Source of the DNA: Verrucomicrobiota bacterium
GTDB taxonomy: Bacteria; Verrucomicrobiota; Verrucomicrobiia; Verrucomicrobiales; Akkermansiaceae
Direction of reading: 5' to 3'
Length of the DNA stretch: 64,000 bases
NCBI GenBank assembly: GCA_004293445.1
Contig: RDYP01000007.1
Span: 62,001-126,000, forward strand
Shown piece by piece: positions 1 through 7,839 of this stretch. The position numbers and the translations under genes were made by a program. Each line of letters starts with the position of its first letter. Position 1 is the first letter of the stretch. The notes beneath the pieces are model-generated. The model made no database searches. It had not been told where the DNA came from and worked only from the letters and a program-made list of their open reading frames with translations.

Positions 1-337
1 CGTAGGCGTTCAGGATTTCCGCGGCGAGATCCCCCGGCCAATCCGCTTCGAGAATCATGGCGCGCAGTGCCTCGCCCCGCTGTGCGAGGTCTTCGAGATC
101 GGTCACATCCAGCCCCGCGAGCCGCTCTTCGATCCGGCGATCCAAACCCGAAGCGGCGAGAAAGCGACGGTAGGCATCGGCCGTGATGGCGAATCCATCC
201 GGCACCCGCACGCCCAGCGGGCTCAGCGAGCGAAGCATTTCACCGAGCGAGGCGGTCTTGCCGCCCACCAAGGGGACATCGCTGATGCCCAGTTCACGGA
301 ACCAGCGAATGAAACGAAAAACGGGGGGAGTCTTCAT
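1..337 (-). CDS. ppsA: Phosphoenolpyruvate synthase, N-terminal part (cut by window edge)
   Basis: Reading the minus strand from the ATG at 335-337 gives a frame that stays open to the window edge. It begins MKTPPVFRFIRWFRELGISD and continues into VGGKTASLGEM, the N-terminal signature of the PEP/pyruvate-binding (PPDK_N) domain. The family converts pyruvate and ATP to PEP, AMP and phosphate in gluconeogenesis. Only about 112 residues are present, so the phosphohistidine and PEP-binding domains lie outside. The gene starts 85 bases beyond the stop of the res gene in the same orientation and probably marks the housekeeping border of the defence island. Pyruvate phosphate dikinase is the main alternative, but the short lead before the GGK motif favours PpsA. 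Confidence 0.85.
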   Translation of the reverse strand, partial: MKTPPVFRFIRWFRELGISDVPLVGGKTASLGEMLRSLSPLGVRVPDGFAITADAYRRFLAASGLDRRIEERLAGLDVTDLEDLAQRGEALRAMILEADWPGDLAAEILNAY

Positions 338-422
338 GACATGGGGGGAATCCTCCCACCCTCGCATCAATCCCCCCACCCCGCGAGCGATCCTTTTCTA
401 TCCGGCTCACTCTCCAAGATCC

Positions 423-3110
423 CTACGACTTCAAACTGGCGAGCCCCAGAACCGTCATGTTCTGGGCGATCTTGTCGTGAGCGATCAGCACATATTCCCA
501 AGTTTTTCCGCCATTGGTCGCGCTGTAGTCGCTGGCCCGTCGACACCAGTTTTCCGCAGCCTCCTTCTTCGCGATCACGATCGGATCATCCAATTCCTTC
601 CTCGCCTTGGGCTCGAACATGAAAATCGTCGATTCCGTCTCCGCCACGAAGTCCGGCTGATACTCGGGGTGATCCGCCCCATTCTTGTAGTAGATCTGGA
701 ACTGGCCCTTCGCGGGCTTGAACCACTTGTTCGCCTCCCGGTCCAGAATCACCGCAAGCACGCGCTCTGCTTCGGACTGGAACTTCTGCGCCGAGTAAAG
801 ACATCTTGAGAAGCCCCCGAAAAGATACTTCGACATGTTGCTCTTGTCGGCCGGAGAAACGCGAAAGTCCAAGGCCTGCTGGCGATAGTTCACCGTGAAC
901 GCGCTCGGCTTCAGCTCGGTGAATCCCTTGCTGATCTTCACGTCGTAACCAGACGACTCTTCCCGGTAGTGCGACTGCATCTGTCCGTGGATGAAGCGCG
1001 CGATGTCCTTTTGGTGATGGTGAAGCACCTGCCACACCTCCTCTTCGGGGAGGTAGCTCTGGAAGTGTTTCACCGTCTGGCTCGCGAGGTCGTAGAGAAG
1101 CTCGGCGTTGCTGTCGTAGGAAATGTCGTCGAAATCGATCAAGCCGCCGACCACATAGTCCTCCATCCGCGGTTCGCGGAATCCCCTGCCGCTGACAGCA
1201 ACCGCTTCACCCGAGTCCGTGTGGAGATTGTGAACCCAAAGGTCTCTCGATGGCGCGGGGTATCGCAGCGACTTCAGATCCACCTGGAAGGGCTCGAACC
1301 AGCTCTTCACCTCTCCCCGCGGAACCACCAGAATCCGCGGAATCGGAATCATCTCCTTCACCACCAACGCTGTCGTCTTAAACACCACCTCGGCGATGTT
1401 CGGGCTCGCACCGATGCCTTCAAGTTCCCCCTGCTGCGGTCGATAAAGAGAGGTCACCTCATCGATGATGGCGTTCTGGATTTCCGGCGACTCCAGCGAG
1501 GCCAGGGTCGGAACGCTTTGAGGCTTTGATTCCAGCCTCTTGATGACTTCGAAAGCCAGGCGGGCAACCTTCTGCTGTTCGGGGGTCTCGAAAGCCACGG
1601 GAGCCTCGCTTCCGGCCACTTGAGTGTTCGCAGTGGCTTGTGGCGGCTTGATCCCCAGCAGGTTTGCGACGTTGGATTGAGACACCACCGTTTCCGTCCG
1701 GCTCTCGATGGCGTCGTCGTCCAGCTCGATGAGTTGCAGTTTCTTGATCGAGGAATCCGGCTTCCTGGCCTCGTCCACGATCTCCTGGAACTTGTCGTGC
1801 GCGATGATGTTGAGCCGGTCCACCGCGGCGACGCCGACCCGCCTGCCGTAGGGAAGACGGAGGCCGCGGCCGATGGACTGCTCGATCAGGATCCGCGCGT
1901 TCGCCGCCCGCAGCGGGACGATGGTGTAGAGATTGGTCACGTCCCAACCTTCCTTGAGCATGTTGACGTGGATCACGATCTCGGTGGGATCCTCGTTGTG
2001 CTCCACGGTCAGCAGGTCCGCGATCATCTTCTCCTCGTCCGCGCCGGTCTTGCTGCTGTCCACCTGGATCACCTTGCCCTTGTAGCGCCCCTCGAAGAAG
2101 TCGTCGGACTGGATCAAATCGAGCAACTGCTTGGCGTGCGTCGTGTCCCGGGCGATGACCAGCACGAAGGGTTTGACGATCTTCACATCGGCTTCGCGGG
2201 CATAGGTTTCCAGCAGCACCTTGGTCTGTTCGTGCATCCGCACGCCGTCCATCAGCTTCAGCTCCTCGATGGCGGCGGGCGTCATGCCCTTCGGATCGAA
2301 ATTCTTCCTCGTGACCACGGCGGGTTCCTTCACGAAGCCGTCGTCCATCGCCCTGCCGAGCGGATAGTCGAGAATCACGTTCTTGAACGGGATCGCACCC
2401 TTCGGGCCCTCGACGAATGGCGTGGCGGTCAGTTCCAGCCCCAGCACCGGCTTCAGCTCGTTGATCGCCCGGACTCCGGCACTGGCACGGTAGCGATGGC
2501 TTTCGTCCATGATCAGGACGAGGTCGGGCAGCCCGGCGAGGTATTCGAAGTAGCTTTCGCCGATGTATTCGCTCAGCCGCTTGATCCGCGGGGCCTTGCC
2601 GCCGCGGACCTCGCTGTTGATCTTGCTGATGTTGAAGATGTTGATCTTGCAGCGCAGCACCTGGTCGAAAAGTGTCCCGGCCTTCGCCTCGTAGTCGTCG
2701 CCGGTGATGATTTCCGGCGGGTCGGTGGCGAATTCGGAAATCCCCTTGAACACGTACTTCGGGGTGTTCGGCGTGAAGTCGGCGATCAGCTTGTTGTAGA
2801 TCGTCAGGTTCGGGGCCATGACGAAGAAATTGTTGATGCCGTGCTGGAGGTGCAGGTAGGCGACGAAGGCCCCCATCAAGCGCGTCTTCCCGACGCCGGT
2901 CGCCAAGGCGAAGCAGAGCGAAATGAACTCCCGCTCGAAGTCCGTCACTGTCGGGTATTCCCCGCGGATCGCGGCGAGAGCGGATTCGCGGTCCACGCTC
3001 TTCCCCGGAGGAGCGATCTCGGTGATGCGATGGAGGATCTCCAGCGATTGCCGTTGCGGAGGTCGCAGGCTCAGGCGGCCGGAGATGGCGTTGACGTGTC
3101 GGTTCATCAT
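423..3110 (-). CDS. Type III restriction enzyme Res-like subunit (DExH helicase plus PD-(D/E)XK nuclease)
   Basis: The 895-residue protein has superfamily 2 helicase motifs: Walker A ATGVGKT (residues 70-76), DESH (202-205), TATP (228-231) and QSIGRGLRLP (411-420). A C-terminal nuclease-like PD...EPK motif lies near 819-835 (PDF, then FMFEPKA). This is the layout of type III restriction Res subunits, which translocate and cut DNA together with Mod. I chose the ATG at 3108-3110 because it overlaps the stop of the Abi gene as ATGA, which implies translational coupling; the open frame extends further upstream, but that part overlaps the Abi gene. The usual Mod-Res adjacency is interrupted by the Abi gene. 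Length is near the family norm and no frameshift is seen. Confidence 0.88.
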   Translation of the reverse strand: MMNRHVNAISGRLSLRPPQRQSLEILHRITEIAPPGKSVDRESALAAIRGEYPTVTDFEREFISLCFALATGVGKTRLMGAFVAYLHLQHGINNFFVMAPNLTIYNKLIADFTPNTPKYVFKGISEFATDPPEIITGDDYEAKAGTLFDQVLRCKINIFNISKINSEVRGGKAPRIKRLSEYIGESYFEYLAGLPDLVLIMDESHRYRASAGVRAINELKPVLGLELTATPFVEGPKGAIPFKNVILDYPLGRAMDDGFVKEPAVVTRKNFDPKGMTPAAIEELKLMDGVRMHEQTKVLLETYAREADVKIVKPFVLVIARDTTHAKQLLDLIQSDDFFEGRYKGKVIQVDSSKTGADEEKMIADLLTVEHNEDPTEIVIHVNMLKEGWDVTNLYTIVPLRAANARILIEQSIGRGLRLPYGRRVGVAAVDRLNIIAHDKFQEIVDEARKPDSSIKKLQLIELDDDAIESRTETVVSQSNVANLLGIKPPQATANTQVAGSEAPVAFETPEQQKVARLAFEVIKRLESKPQSVPTLASLESPEIQNAIIDEVTSLYRPQQGELEGIGASPNIAEVVFKTTALVVKEMIPIPRILVVPRGEVKSWFEPFQVDLKSLRYPAPSRDLWVHNLHTDSGEAVAVSGRGFREPRMEDYVVGGLIDFDDISYDSNAELLYDLASQTVKHFQSYLPEEEVWQVLHHHQKDIARFIHGQMQSHYREESSGYDVKISKGFTELKPSAFTVNYRQQALDFRVSPADKSNMSKYLFGGFSRCLYSAQKFQSEAERVLAVILDREANKWFKPAKGQFQIYYKNGADHPEYQPDFVAETESTIFMFEPKARKELDDPIVIAKKEAAENWCRRASDYSATNGGKTWEYVLIAHDKIAQNMTVLGLASLKS

Positions 3111-4024
3111 TTCCAAAGGGGGTGAATGCGCCAATCGGCAGGAAGACCCATCGGGTCGAGCGGGACGTCGGGAAACTCGTCGAAGAGCGCGAAGAGTCGG
3201 TCGCGCCAACGGGTCGTCGGGCTGATCAAGCCGAGCCAGTAGTGGCAGATCGTCAGCAAATAGCCGGTCCGGTCATTGGGAATGACCGGTTTCTGATGCC
3301 AGAGCGGAAACTTGTTCTTCTGCGTCTTGCCGGCCTTTCCACTTCCACGGTTCCAGATCCGATCATGGTGGGCGCAGGCATTGCGCAGGACCATCAGGGC
3401 TTGCAGCCACGACATGAAATGATCCACGGAAAATCCGTAGTCGTCCGCCACCGCATTCTGCACCTCGGGAACGACGTTCTTTGCCATGGTGAGCATGGCA
3501 CCGAAGCTCATCAGCTCCGCCACCATCCAGCCCGGGAGCTCCGGATGTTCCGCGCCATACTTGGTCCGGAAGTGCTGGACGAACTTCTCGCTCTTCGCTC
3601 GGTCCGTTTCCATCGCGAGCTTCGAGCGCCATTTCAAGAATTCGCTGGCGGTCTTGAATCCCGGGAAAAACCGGTGATCGAGATAGCCGAAGGCACCCGC
3701 TGCTTCGGCTGCTCCCGTCGGACGATGGTGCGAAAGGTGGTAAATCAACTTGGTTCGGACCGCGACTTCGATCCGTTCCACCGCGTCAAGAATCAACACC
3801 CGGAGACGGCGGTCGAACACGTAGCGCCGCCACACGAGATCCAAGGTGGTGCCGGGCACATAGCTGTCATCCGGTCGCCGGAAGGGGTAAAGGTAGCCGC
3901 TGAGGCGGTAGTAGTTCACCGCAGCCAGCCGGGTGATCAATTCATCCCGGTTAGCGACAAGACCCCGCCCCAGCAGACGGTCCGCCTGTTCCTCGAAGGT
4001 GAGCGGCAATTTCCCGTACTTCAC
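3107..4024 (-). CDS. Abi_2 family (AbiD/AbiF-like) HEPN abortive-infection protein
   Basis: The 305-residue protein has Abi_2 family hallmarks: an N-terminal helical part with LAAVNYYRLSGYLYPFR (about residues 33-49), a middle VERIEVAVRTKLIYHL segment, and a C-terminal RNACAHHDRIWNR, which matches the HEPN ribonuclease motif (R-N-x3-H). Members of this family cause abortive infection or act as RNA-cutting toxins; RNase activity here is inferred from the HEPN motif. The gene lies between mod and res. Its stop overlaps the res start by 4 bases, so Abi and Res are probably made together. A terminator-like inverted repeat precedes it, so it may be transcribed separately from mod. The placement resembles the anticodon nuclease PrrC embedded in a type I restriction locus. 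Confidence 0.85.
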   Translation of the reverse strand: MKYGKLPLTFEEQADRLLGRGLVANRDELITRLAAVNYYRLSGYLYPFRRPDDSYVPGTTLDLVWRRYVFDRRLRVLILDAVERIEVAVRTKLIYHLSHHRPTGAAEAAGAFGYLDHRFFPGFKTASEFLKWRSKLAMETDRAKSEKFVQHFRTKYGAEHPELPGWMVAELMSFGAMLTMAKNVVPEVQNAVADDYGFSVDHFMSWLQALMVLRNACAHHDRIWNRGSGKAGKTQKNKFPLWHQKPVIPNDRTGYLLTICHYWLGLISPTTRWRDRLFALFDEFPDVPLDPMGLPADWRIHPLWK

Positions 4025-4057
4025 GGCCGCCCTTCCTTCCCGATCCTATTCGTGGGC

Positions 4058-4104
4058 AAAAAAATACCTCCCGAATTACGCATGCAAGCAGAGGCGCGGG
4101 AGGT
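4058..4104 (-). terminator. Inverted repeat with T-tract between mod and the Abi gene
   Basis: On the minus strand an 8-bp perfect stem (ACCTCCCG/CGGGAGGT, at 4097-4104 and 4066-4073) with a 23-base loop is followed, after one intervening A, by seven Ts (4058-4064). The rest of the 197-base mod-Abi gap holds a second hairpin (CGGGG-ACGAAG-CCCCG near 4116-4131) and GCAAGCA/TGCTTGC copies. The layout fits an intrinsic terminator or attenuator that separates mod from abi-res. The loop is long for a classical terminator, so the function is inferred. Confidence 0.5.
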
Positions 4105-4221
4105 TTGCTGCGGGGACGAAGCCCCGTATGCTTGCGCCGCGCAAGCAGAAACTTCCGAAAGCCTTAATTTTAGGTTGGGCGAAATTCTCGACATCCTTGA
4201 TTCTCCGGTTTCCAAACCACT

Positions 4222-5832
4222 TCAAAAAAGATCCTGCTGACCTTCCGGCGGCGGGGCCTTGGGGAGGTTCTCGACTTTCAGGCTGTAGTCGTCCTTGCCC
4301 CACTCGCAGCGGGTCAGAACGGCGTTCGGGATCTTCTTCACCGTCAGGTTCGGGTAGCCCTCCTTGCGGCCGCGGAAGGCGGAGCAAACGACCAGCAGGC
4401 TTCGCTCCGGGCCGACCTCGTCGCTGAGTTCCTGGAGCTGGTCGTGGCTCAGGTTCGCGGTGGTGGTGTAGATGAAATCGCGCTCGGTGCTGTGGCCGTG
4501 CTGCCAGTAGAGCGAGTCGCTGGGCTCGTAGGCGAAGCCCTCGAGCTTGCAAACGGCCTCCGCCAGCATGGCGGCGTTGTATTCCTTGGAGACCACCCAG
4601 TTGCCCCACTTGTCCTTCTCCAACAGCGAGGGCGCGAGTCGGTAGTAGCGGAAGCCGCCGCCGCCCTTCCAGCCGACCGCCTGCGTGATGCCACCGGGAT
4701 CCTCGCCATCGACCACTTTCTTCAAGCGCGGCAGGCAATGCGTCTCGCAGTGCTCGCCCAGCTCGATGCCGATCCACCGCCGCCCCATCTTGTGCGCCAC
4801 CGCCGCCGTCGTGCCGGATCCGAGGAAGGAATCGAGAACGAGATCGCCGGGGTTGGTACTAAGTTCCAGAACCCGTTGCACGACCTTCTCTGGCTTCGGT
4901 GTATCGAAAAGAGATGTGACAGCCCTTTCCGGAAAGAGCGCTTTAAGTTCATACTTGGCTTGCCTAGTGTGACCCGTTTCCTCCACGTTCGCCCACAAAG
5001 ATGAAGGTGCGAGTCCTTCCATGTCGGCAAGATAGGTTCTTCGTCGTAGGCCCTTTCCGTCAGGTGTAAATCGGATCTCACCAGAGGCAATCTTCTCGGT
5101 TAGCTTCTCTTTTGACCATCTCCAGCCATTAGGAGGATGTGGGATTTCGTATCCAGTTGGCGAAACAACCGGATACTGCAAATTGGGTCGCAACGCTGGA
5201 TTATTAAGTGGATTGCCATCGAACCACGGTCCTCTTGGGTCGTTGTCGGGATTTTTGAAGTGCTTTCGCTTGCTCGGGTCATTTAAAAACTTTGGAGTCC
5301 AGTTCGGAGATTTGGAATAAACAATGATGTAATTGTGATCCTCAGAGAACTTCTTCACGTTATTGTTACTATTGTCCGAATGCTTCCAGACAACAGTTGT
5401 GACGAAGCAATTTCTGCCGAACACCTCATCGCAAAGAACCTTAAAGTAGTGAGCCTCTTCATCGTTCAACACAACCCAGAGAGAGCCATCTTCGGAAAGC
5501 AATCGGCTCAATATTTCGACTCTGTCCCGCATTAAGCTAAGCCATGTCGAATGCTCCAAGTTATCATCGTAATGCTCAAACGCGCTCCCCGTGTTGTAAG
5601 GCGGATCGATGAACACGCACTTCACCTTCCCGGCGAACTCCTGTTCCAGCGCCTTGAGGCCGAGCAGATTGTCCCCGCGGATGAGCATGTTGTCGAAGAG
5701 GTCCCCATCCGAAACCCGGTGTTTCGCGTGATGGGACTTGTCCGGTTCCTCCAGCAGGATCCGCGGCTCCAGCTTCGGCCGGTGCTCCTTGCCGATCCAG
5801 GTGAGTTCGAGTTTGGTTTTCTTGGAAGACAT
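4222..5832 (-). CDS. Site-specific DNA methyltransferase, type III Mod-like (beta class)
   Basis: The 536-residue protein carries the catalytic motif IV DPPYNTG (residues 76-82) before the AdoMet-binding motif I SFLGSGTT (335-342). This is the beta-class order of type III Mod adenine-N6 methyltransferases, in which the target recognition domain lies between the two. It would methylate host DNA and give sequence specificity to Res. The stretch between the motifs (about 4860-5570) is visibly AT-richer than the rest: 24 of 60 bases are G or C at 5341-5400, against 36 of 60 at 5641-5700. That suggests a swapped recognition domain. It starts 19 bases after the DUF4276 stop, so it is probably co-transcribed with the ATPase pair. 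Whether the modified base is adenine or cytosine is inferred from the family. Confidence 0.9.
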   Translation of the reverse strand: MSSKKTKLELTWIGKEHRPKLEPRILLEEPDKSHHAKHRVSDGDLFDNMLIRGDNLLGLKALEQEFAGKVKCVFIDPPYNTGSAFEHYDDNLEHSTWLSLMRDRVEILSRLLSEDGSLWVVLNDEEAHYFKVLCDEVFGRNCFVTTVVWKHSDNSNNNVKKFSEDHNYIIVYSKSPNWTPKFLNDPSKRKHFKNPDNDPRGPWFDGNPLNNPALRPNLQYPVVSPTGYEIPHPPNGWRWSKEKLTEKIASGEIRFTPDGKGLRRRTYLADMEGLAPSSLWANVEETGHTRQAKYELKALFPERAVTSLFDTPKPEKVVQRVLELSTNPGDLVLDSFLGSGTTAAVAHKMGRRWIGIELGEHCETHCLPRLKKVVDGEDPGGITQAVGWKGGGGFRYYRLAPSLLEKDKWGNWVVSKEYNAAMLAEAVCKLEGFAYEPSDSLYWQHGHSTERDFIYTTTANLSHDQLQELSDEVGPERSLLVVCSAFRGRKEGYPNLTVKKIPNAVLTRCEWGKDDYSLKVENLPKAPPPEGQQDLF

Positions 5833-5851
5833 GGGGTGACGTGCGGAGAAA

Positions 5852-6484
5852 TCAGGATTCCGGCTGCCAGCCGGCAGGCGGCCACTCGGGCAGAGGTTGG
5901 TCTAGCTGAGCAAGCAGATCTCCGATGGTTTTGACGAGTTTGCGGAACGAGCGATTGCGTTGATGGGCGAGCGCCATATCGAAGACCTTGCTCATGGCGG
6001 GCTGGTCTCCGGTTTCCGAGTAGGCGCGGGTGGCTGGCATGAAATCTTCGAGCCAGCCCTTGGCATCGCGCCGGGATTCGGGGTTTTCCGGAGCGGCGGC
6101 ATCATGGCGGATGCCATACCTTCCACGCAGAGACTCGAGGGCTGCGACAAACCAGGTTTCATACTCTCGATAGGCGATGACAACATCGCAAGGTGTGCCG
6201 GCAGCCGCTTCCAATGCCCAGGCGCGCACGGTTTCCGCGAGTTCCTTTGGGCACTCGTCCTCACCATCGAACAAAAGCAAAACTGCGGCACACTGTGGCT
6301 GGAGCTTCGCCAGACGGACGGCGGTCTGCACAGCTTCCTTGGAACGGAACTGGGACTGGCTGCGGCGGATCGGAGTGCCGACCTCCATTTCAAAACAAGC
6401 CGCATGATCGTGAAGCAGCCGCCGGAGCAGGACTGGGGCCGCCGCGACCTCGCCTTGCCCCTCCACGATGGGATAGATCTTCAT
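5852..6484 (-). CDS. DUF4276 (TOPRIM-like) protein paired with an AAA ATPase
   Basis: The 210-residue protein begins MKIYPIVEGQGE; the VEGxGE motif (residues 7-12) and the acidic FDGEDECP motif (72-79) match DUF4276. I read these as the glutamate and DxD-like elements of a TOPRIM-type nuclease fold; that structural assignment is an inference. Its ATG overlaps the stop of the upstream ATPase as ATGA, so the two are translationally coupled. ATPase plus TOPRIM-like pairs are a recurring defence arrangement (OLD nucleases; PARIS AriA/AriB). It most likely acts as the effector of the ATPase. The protein is full length with no disruption. Confidence 0.75.
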   Translation of the reverse strand: MKIYPIVEGQGEVAAAPVLLRRLLHDHAACFEMEVGTPIRRSQSQFRSKEAVQTAVRLAKLQPQCAAVLLLFDGEDECPKELAETVRAWALEAAAGTPCDVVIAYREYETWFVAALESLRGRYGIRHDAAAPENPESRRDAKGWLEDFMPATRAYSETGDQPAMSKVFDMALAHQRNRSFRKLVKTIGDLLAQLDQPLPEWPPAGWQPES

Positions 6485-7683
6485 GCCAGCTTCTCGAAGA
6501 GGTTGCCATTGCGAAGATCCTGTTCGCTGGAGAACAGGTCTTCCGCGTGAAGCGCGTTGGAACGCAAGAGTTCGCCAGCTCCCATCAGGTGCTGGCGCAT
6601 CGCTTCGCGAGTGGCTGTTGATGGCATGAGAAGATGCGAAGCTCCTTCCTGCCAGGAGACGATGCGGAGGTTTTCATCCGTCACCCATTTCGCGTCGAGC
6701 AGTTCTGGGCTGTGCGTGGTCACAACCACTTGCATGGTCTTCGATGCGCGGCGGATGAGATCGAGAATCGCTCCGAGCGCACCCGGATGGATGGTGGACT
6801 CGGGTTCCTCAATGACCAGAACGCTGGGGCTGGGTCTCTGGAAAACGGCCATGATAAGTCCCAGGGATCTGAGGGTCCCGTCCGACATGCTAAAGGCGTC
6901 GAAACTGAGTTTCTTATCAGCTCCCCATTCCTGCGAAAACAACATGGACAATTTGTTTCCGTGCTTTTTCGGAATCACGGATTTGGTTTCCGGGACGATG
7001 TTCTCAAGAATGCGGTTGATCTCCTCGCGCAACTCATCCGCATCATCGCTCCGGAGAAGTTCCTGCAGTACACTCGCCGCATTGCTGCCGTCCGGCTTGA
7101 GGACTTGCCCGCTATCAGGTTCCTGCATGTCGCGGAGTTTCGCCGGTTCGATCGCATAGGAGCGCATGGCACCGAGAAGCCGGAACGCTGATGAGAACCG
7201 TTCGTCACCGCCAACCAGTGGCAATGCGAGCGACGTGGGTTCCAGAGCCGGATTCAGCCCGTCCGCGTTGCTCCTCCAATCGTCGCTGCGGTCGAACCAC
7301 CACCGCGCACCGTCTTTCTTCCGGATGAGGCATTGTTCGCGGACGATTTTGTATCCGTAATTGGGCAGGGCTTTGACCTCGAACGCGTACCTGCCGCTTT
7401 CGGTGCCGTTGAACGGACCAAACTCGAAGGCCAGTCCCAAGTTGGGCGGAGCACTCTTCACGGAACTGCGGTTACGGACGGATGCAATGCCACCCCGGCG
7501 GTCAAACACGGCCTGCAGCGGAGAAACCATCGCTTCCGAAACGAAGCTGAAAATATCCGCGAGATTGCTTTTTCCGGAACCATTACGCCCCACAACGAAT
7601 AGGGGATTCTCGAACGAAAGCGTGGCAGCGGGAAAACTGCGGAACCGCTTAACGATGACTTTCGTGATGGTGACGGAGTTCAT
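6481..7683 (-). CDS. AAA (AAA_15/OLD-like, ABC-type) ATPase of a two-gene defence pair
   Basis: From the ATG at 7681-7683 the product is 400 residues. Walker A is GRNGSGKSN (32-40), there is an ABC-like signature MSDGTLRSLGL, Walker B is SVLVIEEPES, and a switch-type VVTTHSPELLD follows. This is the SMC/RecF-like ATPase layout of AAA_15/OLD proteins. A longer frame to 7734 exists; I preferred the start that leaves a short strand before the P-loop. The gene is coupled to the DUF4276 gene and leads the ATPase-DUF4276-mod group. Its role is inferred to be phage sensing or nuclease gating, as in OLD and PARIS systems. RecF-type repair is less likely given the neighbours. Confidence 0.8.
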   Translation of the reverse strand: MNSVTITKVIVKRFRSFPAATLSFENPLFVVGRNGSGKSNLADIFSFVSEAMVSPLQAVFDRRGGIASVRNRSSVKSAPPNLGLAFEFGPFNGTESGRYAFEVKALPNYGYKIVREQCLIRKKDGARWWFDRSDDWRSNADGLNPALEPTSLALPLVGGDERFSSAFRLLGAMRSYAIEPAKLRDMQEPDSGQVLKPDGSNAASVLQELLRSDDADELREEINRILENIVPETKSVIPKKHGNKLSMLFSQEWGADKKLSFDAFSMSDGTLRSLGLIMAVFQRPSPSVLVIEEPESTIHPGALGAILDLIRRASKTMQVVVTTHSPELLDAKWVTDENLRIVSWQEGASHLLMPSTATREAMRQHLMGAGELLRSNALHAEDLFSSEQDLRNGNLFEKLA

Positions 7684-7839
7684 GAATGAATCGGGACGCG
7701 CGAGCATGCTGGATTGCTCTGGGTAAACACGCAAGGTTGCGGGTTCGCGGTTGGAAGCACTGCCAGTCTTGGGAATTTGTTACGGAAGAAGTTTTTTCGT
7801 TATTTTGGCGGGAAAATTTCGGGATATTGTTACAAAAGA
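7684..7839 (-). promoter_or_regulatory. AT-rich regulatory gap between the SNF2 helicase and ATPase genes
   Basis: This 156-base gap contains a much more AT-rich stretch (7771-7850) than its surroundings. Two copies of TTGTTAC lie 50 bases apart (7777-7783 and 7827-7833, plus-strand reading). It is the likely promoter and operator of the ATPase-DUF4276-mod group. I do not see a convincing -35/-10 pair at 16-18 base spacing. Confidence 0.35.

Noticed and set aside
1620-3125. 501-codon plus-strand ORF opposite the res gene
   Set aside because: It is antisense to helicase motifs of res and has no independent similarity.
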